Positions 57,521 through 64,000 of a DNA stretch of 64,000 nt are shown here, piece by piece. The DNA lies in NCBI RefSeq assembly GCF_014851395.1, contig NW_024040817.1, positions 17,975,610 through 18,039,609 on the forward strand, written 5' to 3'. The notes under the pieces were generated by a model. That model worked only from the letters and a program-made list of their open reading frames with translations, searched no databases and was not told the origin of the DNA. Origin of the DNA: Micropterus salmoides. Taxonomy: Eukaryota; Chordata; Actinopteri; Centrarchiformes; Centrarchidae. Position numbers and translations under genes: made by a program. The first letter of the stretch is position 1. Every line of letters begins with the position of its first letter.

Positions 57521-57571
<51 letters not shown>
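57521..57571. repeat. (GT)25 microsatellite
   Basis: 51 bp of pure GT, then GTGCGTGC. Confidence 0.95.
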
Positions 57572-57575
<4 letters not shown>

Positions 57576-58140
57576 CGTGGAAGTGTGTGTGTCTAGGCAT
57601 GCTGCCAGTAGTCTGTGTATGTAAATCAAATCAACTAAGACAAAAATAAATAACAATGGTGACACATCATGTTGATTAGTGTCACTATTGGCATTAACAC
57701 CTCCTTAAATTGCTACATTTTAGTAGACCTGTACTGGAAGTATTAACACAAAGTTTTACTTTATTTAATTATTGGTAAATAGTATGGCAATTTTCTATAT
57801 TTTTGTTATTGTCAACAAAAACAGCAAAAGCAAACAAATCAATGATGAATTGATCCTGCTAACATGTATGTCTGTTTTGTATGTCTTTAAGTCCTCTCAT
57901 ATACGTCTCATATACCTCATTCATTGTCTAAAAAATATTAAAAATACAATGTGTTGTAAGACTGTAGTGTATTTTGAGTCCATCACACATATTCCATTCA
58001 GCTAAATACTCATAGAGCATGAAATCTGTGTTAATTCACAGCTGAAAGTAGTCCCCAACAAATGCACATTTTACTCCATTGAGTTTGAGTAACGTTAGGT
58101 AAGAATACAGTTTTGGAAATTAATTCTGTCTTTTTTGATA

Positions 58141-58195
58141 ATGAAAGTATGTATTTTCAAAGTTCAAGGTTAGTTTATTTGTCATTTTACAACAC
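58141..58195 (+). repeat. Possible retroelement tail fragment
   Basis: AAAGTTCAAGGTTAGTTTAT followed by TTGTCATTTTACAACACAGG resembles a dispersed fish repeat end ('CAAGGTT.TTTATTTGTCAT'). Family not identified. Confidence 0.35.
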
Positions 58196-59270
58196 AGGGT
58201 TGTTTGTTATCACTCTGATGACGGTAATGTTGTCTCCACAATAGATTTCTCTCCAAGTCTGGGGTTTCAGTTGGGGGTGTACAGCCTCAACAAGCCCTGG
58301 GGGGCTCCATGTAGTCACTTAGACTACCACCCTGGACCTGTTTGGACCTGTTTTTAAAGATGAATAATTTGAGTTACAGTCAATGAGCTTGGGGCCACAG
58401 ACAGAGTAGGTAAATTGGAATGTTTAGAGAGACGGATGCATTCTTGGTTGTAATGTGAGGTTGATTTTCCTACACTGTAAACTGTTAAAACGGTTTAAAA
58501 GTGTTTCATTATTGACACTTTAAAAAAAAAGAAAAGAATCATAATTTTGGAATATGAATCTATGTTGGAGGAGCAGTAGGCTGCAGTGGATAAAAACACA
58601 TGGATTTCTACTTCACGAGAGTAAAATAGATATTTTATGCCTTTTCTAAACTCTGGGGTGCAACATTGTGAAAAAAACAAACAAAAAACAAAAACACAAC
58701 CAAAACATTCAACTTTCCTGAACCTCCCTGTGAGAGAGTAAACCTCTGCACAAACTCTCTCAGTTTTCTTACATACTGGTGTAACCGGGCTCCCAGAAAT
58801 AGCTGAATAAACTATGAGACAGCAGCTCTGCAGGGTTTGCAGACCCACATGGCTTTTAAGGAGCGGGGCTTTCCAGGGTGGTTTGCAAAGTGGACACACT
58901 AACACACACACACACATACACATTCTCCATGGTACATGAGGGTCACGCTTGTCTTATGTAAAACACAGCTACCCACTGAGAACTTCAGGGCCTAGAGCCA
59001 ACCTGCTCTGATGTTCTCATGTGCTGAAGTAGAGCGTTGTGTGTGTGTTTTCAGAAGCTTTTGTAAGATCTCAGGAGTGTATGGTACTTTGTGAGTTACT
59101 TTGTGTGTGTGTGCGTGTGTTTGATTTTGGGGTAATGTACTTGGCCAGTAAAAGAGCTGTGGCAACAGTAATTAGACGGTGATGGTTTATCGAGGTTCCC
59201 ACATCACCTCAATCCCAAACTCTCCTAATATGTTCCTGGAGTCCTCTGCAGTTTCGACTGTCTTTGTGGT

Positions 59271-59290
59271 CTGTGTGTGTGTGTGTGTGT

Positions 59291-59346
<56 letters not shown>
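59271..59346. repeat. (GT)n microsatellite with TATG interruptions
   Basis: About 76 bp of GT broken by GTATGTGTATG units. Confidence 0.93.
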
Positions 59347-60737
59347 GTTGAAGAGAGACTACATGCACTCCTCTGTCCCCCTGTCTCCTCCTCTCAGCCA
59401 GTGAGTCTGGGACCCAAAGGAAAAGGCCAATTATAAAAAAAACCCTCTCTCCATCTTTGTTCTGTGGGCATAAACCACTTCTTTGCTTTTTTGTTTTCAT
59501 TCTTTCCCCTTCTTTGGCTTTCTGACATTCCTCATCCATTCCCACCGTCCCTAAAACCCCCACTCTACCCCCGTTACTCACACTCACGCACACATGCAAG
59601 CTTGCTCTTTTGGCTTAAAATAGCCACTGTGTTTCCTGGTCCTTCATCAGCACCATATCTTATCATATTTGAAAGAAAAGGTGGGTGGGGCTGCTTGTTA
59701 GACTGTTGGTTGCTATGGTAACAGCTTTATCCCAGGGCTGATTTGATGTTAATGTTTGTTTCTGATGAAAACCTTTTATCGCTTCCATATTTCTCAAGTG
59801 ACCATCTTTTTGCACTCAGTGTGCTGTAAAGCTCATAGGGCAGTAAACATATAAACAGTAATTCTCATTGTTCTTTCTTGTTTAGAGTTTTTGGATGGCA
59901 GTTTTGAGATAATACAAAAAGTAAAATTTCCTGCTGTAGTTTTCTCTTCCCAGTAGCAAAACCTGGATACACCATTTTGCCATGATCAGTAGATTTGCTT
60001 GTGGGGGCAAAGTCAATCTGTACCAAATTCAACATTTGTGAACTAGCGTGAATTGGCGCCATCAAGCTATCTTGACAGTGTTGACCTCTGATGGAAGGGA
60101 GAGCCATCAAAGGTTTGTCAGAATCCACAATGGAGGAAGCTATAGCTTATTCGATGTGTTTACCCCATCCACTTTTATGTAAGCTCCTTTGTCTTTAAGT
60201 TTTAACAGCTCCACGAAACAGGAATGGTTTGCAGACAGCAAATCCAGGAGTTGATGTTGATGTGTCTTTTGAATAAACTGCCTGAACTTTTTGTCCCATT
60301 AGCAACCAAGCTAATGTAATGGTAGCCACATGGCTGTGAAGTGAGTAAACCTCACTCCCTGACATCTTGAAAGATGAACTAGTGATCAACACTGGTGCCC
60401 ATGGGTTTAGCCTCCCCGTTAGCGTGTCAGCCTCCTGTACGCAAGGTTGCCGGTTAGAGTCTGTACCTTGCAGTATACAACCTTGGGGAGAACCGTTAAA
60501 CTAACATGCTTTCTGCTAAAAGTTAGCTCTTGGCTAACTCACAGTTAGAAAGTTCGCTGGCTGAGGGAGTTTTTATCCTCCTTTAACAAAGTTCTCATTG
60601 AATAAAATGATATAGTCTACACTCCTGATGCACGAATGGAGGAGACAAAAGACACAAAGCAGGGAGCTATGGTGGCTGAGTGCTAGCATGTTCCCAACTG
60701 GCTAGTGTCTTGACTGTTAGTACGCTAGCTGTTTTTA

Positions 60738-60845
60738 TTTAATTTTACATTTATTTAACTAGGCAGGTGAGTTAAGAACCAATTCTAATTTACAAAGACG
60801 GCCTGGTCGGAGGTTAAAAGGCCTCCAATAGGGAAGGGGCTAGCA
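60738..60845. repeat. Dispersed repeat (AACTAGGCAGGTGAGTTAAG type)
   Basis: TTATTTAACTAGGCAGGTGA, then TTAAGAACCAATTCTAATTT, ACAAAGACGGCCTGGTC, AAAAGGCCTCCAATAGGG and AGGGGCTAG. This order matches a repeat very common in teleost genomes, where it usually reads 'AACCAGGCAAGTCAGTTAAG' and 'TTATTTACAATGACGGCCT'. Fragment only. Confidence 0.5.
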
Positions 60846-62389
60846 AAGACACACGGATGAATGTTGCTGTGCCACTGGGCCTTGATGAGACCCTAAAGAG
60901 AAAAGTAGTAGCAACGCTTCGATGTTGTGCTTCCAGCTGCTTTCTCAGTCTCAGACAGATTTTCACACAACTTTACTTTATGTATCTTAATCATACATGG
61001 AGCAATCTGGAGCATCTCCCACACACACACACACTCACACACACACACACAGACACACAGCGCCCGCCTCTCTGTGTGTCATATGTGAGGACACACATTC
61101 TCGTACTCTCTCCCACACTCAGACTCACTCTCCTTGTCTGTCTGACATAAACACACACACTCACAGAGCTAGAATCGCTGCTCAGTGTCCAGCTCTGGGC
61201 GGTGTTCCCATCCCCATGGCCTTTCCCAGCACAGACAATGCTTTGTGTCCCACAAAGGAAGCTCTCATCCAGACTCTGGGGCCCTGTTTGGCCCTCGGCA
61301 CCCCCCCAGATCCCAGAAAGGCCCCCTGAGCCGCCCCACCATAACCTGCTGAGGTGCCAAGAGGAACATCTGTGTGACTCGGGTGAAGAGACCTCGCTGA
61401 AGTTCTCACACTGAATGTTGCTTATATTCCTCTGTGTGTGTGTGTGTGTGTGTGTGTCAGTGTTCATGTGAGCACAAGCTTCTGGGTCCTGGGAGTCTCC
61501 CAGTCCAGATAATAAATGGTGTGTGAGCAAAGACAGAGTGTGTTGCCAGACCTTCTCCGTCAATGAACCACGTGTCCCAGCAGCACGGCTGCCAACCATA
61601 GACTCTGAAATGGGGTCACACTAACAAGAACGAATAGATGAGGGGAAAAGTGGATGGAAGAGAAATGATCAGGGAGATGAATGGATGGATGGATGGTCTC
61701 AAATGTCTGGGCTTCCCAGGGTCCATGGATCAACATTACACTTACAGTGTATTCATACCTGCTAAATGTTCACACACAATGCAATAATGCGAATAAACAC
61801 TTTTAACACAATTACTACAGCAGTATGAAACCAAAGTAAACATTTTGCTGTGATTTAATTACAATAAATGAATCAAAATGATGCCAATTAACTACAACAT
61901 GTTTGCCAATTTGTTAAACATATGAATTCAAGCTTTGTCAGCAAGACAGCAGGACAACAACTTTTGAAATGTTACAACGATAGCTGGAATCAAGCAACAG
62001 AAACTATAACAGAAATATTTTCTGAACTTATCAGGTAGTTCAACTTCCTTGCTAACTTTTCACCAAGCAATGTCCAGTTTTGTCCGGTTTTTATGTAAAT
62101 ATCCAGTAGCATTACAGAGTTCTGTGTACCCAGCGACGCTAACAACAACAGTGGAAGTTGGAAACAGATGCATGAGTGAAGATAAATCAACGTTTTAATT
62201 CCAAAAATTACAAGTAATATGTTAATTCAATAAAAGCAATTAACTCTGACCTCGTCCTGCATGATTTTGAGAGCATGGTCCAGTCCGACTACGGCTGTTT
62301 ATTTGTCCAAAAGCTCCGGCGCTGCCGCCACAGCTCCCCCGTAACACAGTAACTGTCTACCAAGACATGTATGGTTTTCCAAACCAAAT

Positions 62390-63417
62390 TGGAAAAAACT
62401 AATAAAAAGCAAGTCGTTCTTATTTTTTCCAAAACGGGAACATGGAAAAATGGTTAACAAAAAAACAGACATCTGTTTTTGTTCTTCAGTTTTAAAACCA
62501 AAACGGAAAAACAAAGCTGCTGCGTTTTGTTCTATCTCTGACCAGTGTTGTATCCCTACTGGTTTTCAAACTAATTGGCTGCCTATACACGTGCTCCTGT
62601 TGTTTGCAACAGCCGTGGTCTGCGTCGGGCTTTATCTAACAAGAGGGAATGATCACCGACCCTCCGCAGCGCACCAGGTCGCTCTTGTGACCTCCTCTCC
62701 CTCACCCTGTACGGTCCAGCACCCTCTCCGGTAGACCTACTATGGGTTGTGTTGCCAGTGGACCCAACGCCCTGGATAGTCAGTGGTCGTTCCCTCTGGC
62801 TGAATGAAGTCCGATGCTCCTGATTTTACATATGGCCTAATCCATGTGTTACTGCAGCTGGAGGCTCTCCGCAGCGCTCTTCCGTCTCACAAAAAATAAA
62901 GGTCAGGTCGAAAGAGTAGAGAGGCTCAACAAAAATTACCCGAACCTTTTGATCCGTGTATGATTCGTCAATATACAGCTCGCCGAATTAATATACAGCT
63001 CGCTGAATTAATATACAGCTCGCTGAATTAACTAATAACAGTTCATGTTTGCTGTGTACCATTGGATGTACTGACAACTATCACTGAATTAATTTGATAC
63101 TGAAGAAATTGGAGGATTCTTATAGAACTTCTGAGAAGTTCTCTAAGAACTAAGACAAGTCTAAGACAAGAACTTCCTGTTCTTGTCCCAGTTGCTAGTG
63201 AGTTACAAACTGAATGGTGAGCCTCCTATTTAATCAGGCACCACCCTCGCCCAAGTGTATCTGCTGCAGGTTTCTCAAGTGTAACACACCAAGCTACACT
63301 AATTGGACATATTTTAAAACAGAAAAACAAAAACAGATGTATGTTTTTTTGTTTTCTGTTTACCTGTTTTTCAGTTTTGTGGTAAAACCAAAAAACGACT
63401 TCTTTTTATTTTTCGAT
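62390..63417. repeat. Foldback-type inverted repeat, about 1.0 kb
   Basis: The left arm (about 62390-62500) contains AATAAAAAGCAAGTCGTTCT, then ACAAAAAAACAGACATCTGT and TTTTGTTCTTCAGTTTTAAA. The right arm (about 63310-63417) contains the reverse complement of these phrases with scattered changes (for example AATAAAAAGAAGTCGTTTTT when read on the minus strand). The roughly 0.8-kb interior has no transposase. Probably a non-autonomous transposon. Confidence 0.6.
62971..63030 (+). repeat. Tandem repeat, three 20-bp units
   Basis: Three units of ATATACAGCTCGCTGAATTA; the first has CC for CT at one place, the other two are identical. It lies inside the foldback element. Confidence 0.95.
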
Positions 63418-64000
63418 TTGAAATCAAAACAATGAAAGAACAACCCCACACGGATTCATATGGGAAAGAAGATCATTTGTGCATTTTGCTTCCTTCACAG
63501 AACAACATATTCTTGCAGAAATCTTGAATTATCATACTATTTTCTATAAAAAGGGAAATCATTATGTTTCCAGACACAACTATGAATATGGTCACATTAA
63601 TAATCCAATTTCTGGTGATTAAAGTACAATTTTATTCAAGGTTTAGCTTGAGTTTATATAAAAAAACAAAACGAAAAACAAAGAAAAACTGCCTGCTTGA
63701 TCCCCCTGTATCTGCTTTTGAATTGTTCATATCAAATTAACTTCTGGTCTTCCTTTATGTACAATACAAACTTAGAAGTTAGATCAGACTTGACAACAAT
63801 GCAACTTTAATTACAACTATCATACAGTAGTGACCAGCTAATAACTGTAGTAATTGCTTATTGAAGATTCAATGCAACAATCCACATTCAGCAGAGAGTG
63901 AGGGGATTGTTCATCTTGTTATAATGTTGAACTGACAATGTGATTACAAATTTGCCTCCAAATATTTAGAGTTAGTGTTTTCCTCTGACTCCAAATTCTC
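63418..64000. other. Intergenic DNA at the right edge
   Basis: AT-rich, with A-rich runs near 63660. I see no gene or repeat I can name. Confidence 0.4.

Larger units (their letters stand above)
57572..62389. other. Intergenic DNA, no supported gene
   Basis: Holds the GT tract at 59271, smaller CA/GT tracts at about 61021-61051 and 61432-61458, (GGAT)n at about 61678-61694, and the repeat fragments at 58141 and 60738. The more GC-rich stretch 61160-61420 has overlapping ORFs on both strands, none recognisable. Confidence 0.4.

Noticed and set aside
60395..60480. tRNA-like stretch with GGTTAGAGTC resembling a B box and TTAGCGTGTCAGCC resembling an A box
   Set aside because: The cloverleaf arms do not pair and the boxes are degenerate; at best an old tRNA-derived SINE remnant. 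No tRNA gene is called.

Overview
This window is vertebrate nuclear DNA, almost certainly from a ray-finned fish. It has spliced genes with GT-AG introns, a Tc1/mariner element, hAT-type MITEs and very many (CA)n/(GT)n microsatellites. The repeat families look percomorph-like, but the species cannot be named from the sequence alone. Two protein-coding genes can be supported, lying head to head as in the human 8q21 order TPD52 - ZBTB10.

Positions 1-17,900 (minus strand) hold tpd52, the tumour protein D52 adaptor. I resolve two alternative first exons: a short 'MDDAEK' exon at 17695-17713 and a PrLZ-type exon at 10747-10870. They are followed by four shared internal exons, a 42-nt cassette exon at 3636-3677 and the start of a C-terminal exon that runs off the left edge. 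All splice phases agree. Introns carry several MITE copies and a TATA/GC-box pair.

Positions 17,900-20,006 are intergenic and promoter DNA. A CRE and an E-box lie just upstream of tpd52. A strong CTCF-like motif lies at 19011-19025. A GC-rich zbtb10 leader contains one short uORF.

Positions 20,007-39,145 (plus strand) hold zbtb10, a BTB/POZ zinc-finger transcription factor. Five coding exons join in frame into a 745-residue protein, followed by a 2.8-kb 3' UTR ending at AATAAA 39124. Exon 1 encodes the acidic N-terminus, exon 2 the BTB domain and three SUMO-type motifs, exon 3 a short linker, exons 4-5 the zinc fingers and acidic tail.

Positions 39,308-40,914 are a 1.6-kb Tc1-like transposon with ~200-bp inverted repeats; its transposase is intact except for one in-frame stop.

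Positions 40,917-64,000 show no gene I can support. The stretch holds a divergent pair of CTCF-like motifs 3 kb past zbtb10, a dense microsatellite field (44.4-52.1 kb), several long hairpins and a foldback repeat near 62.4-63.4 kb. I found no CRISPR array, rRNA or tRNA gene, nor any clear novel multi-gene system. The most interesting points are regulatory and isoform-level.
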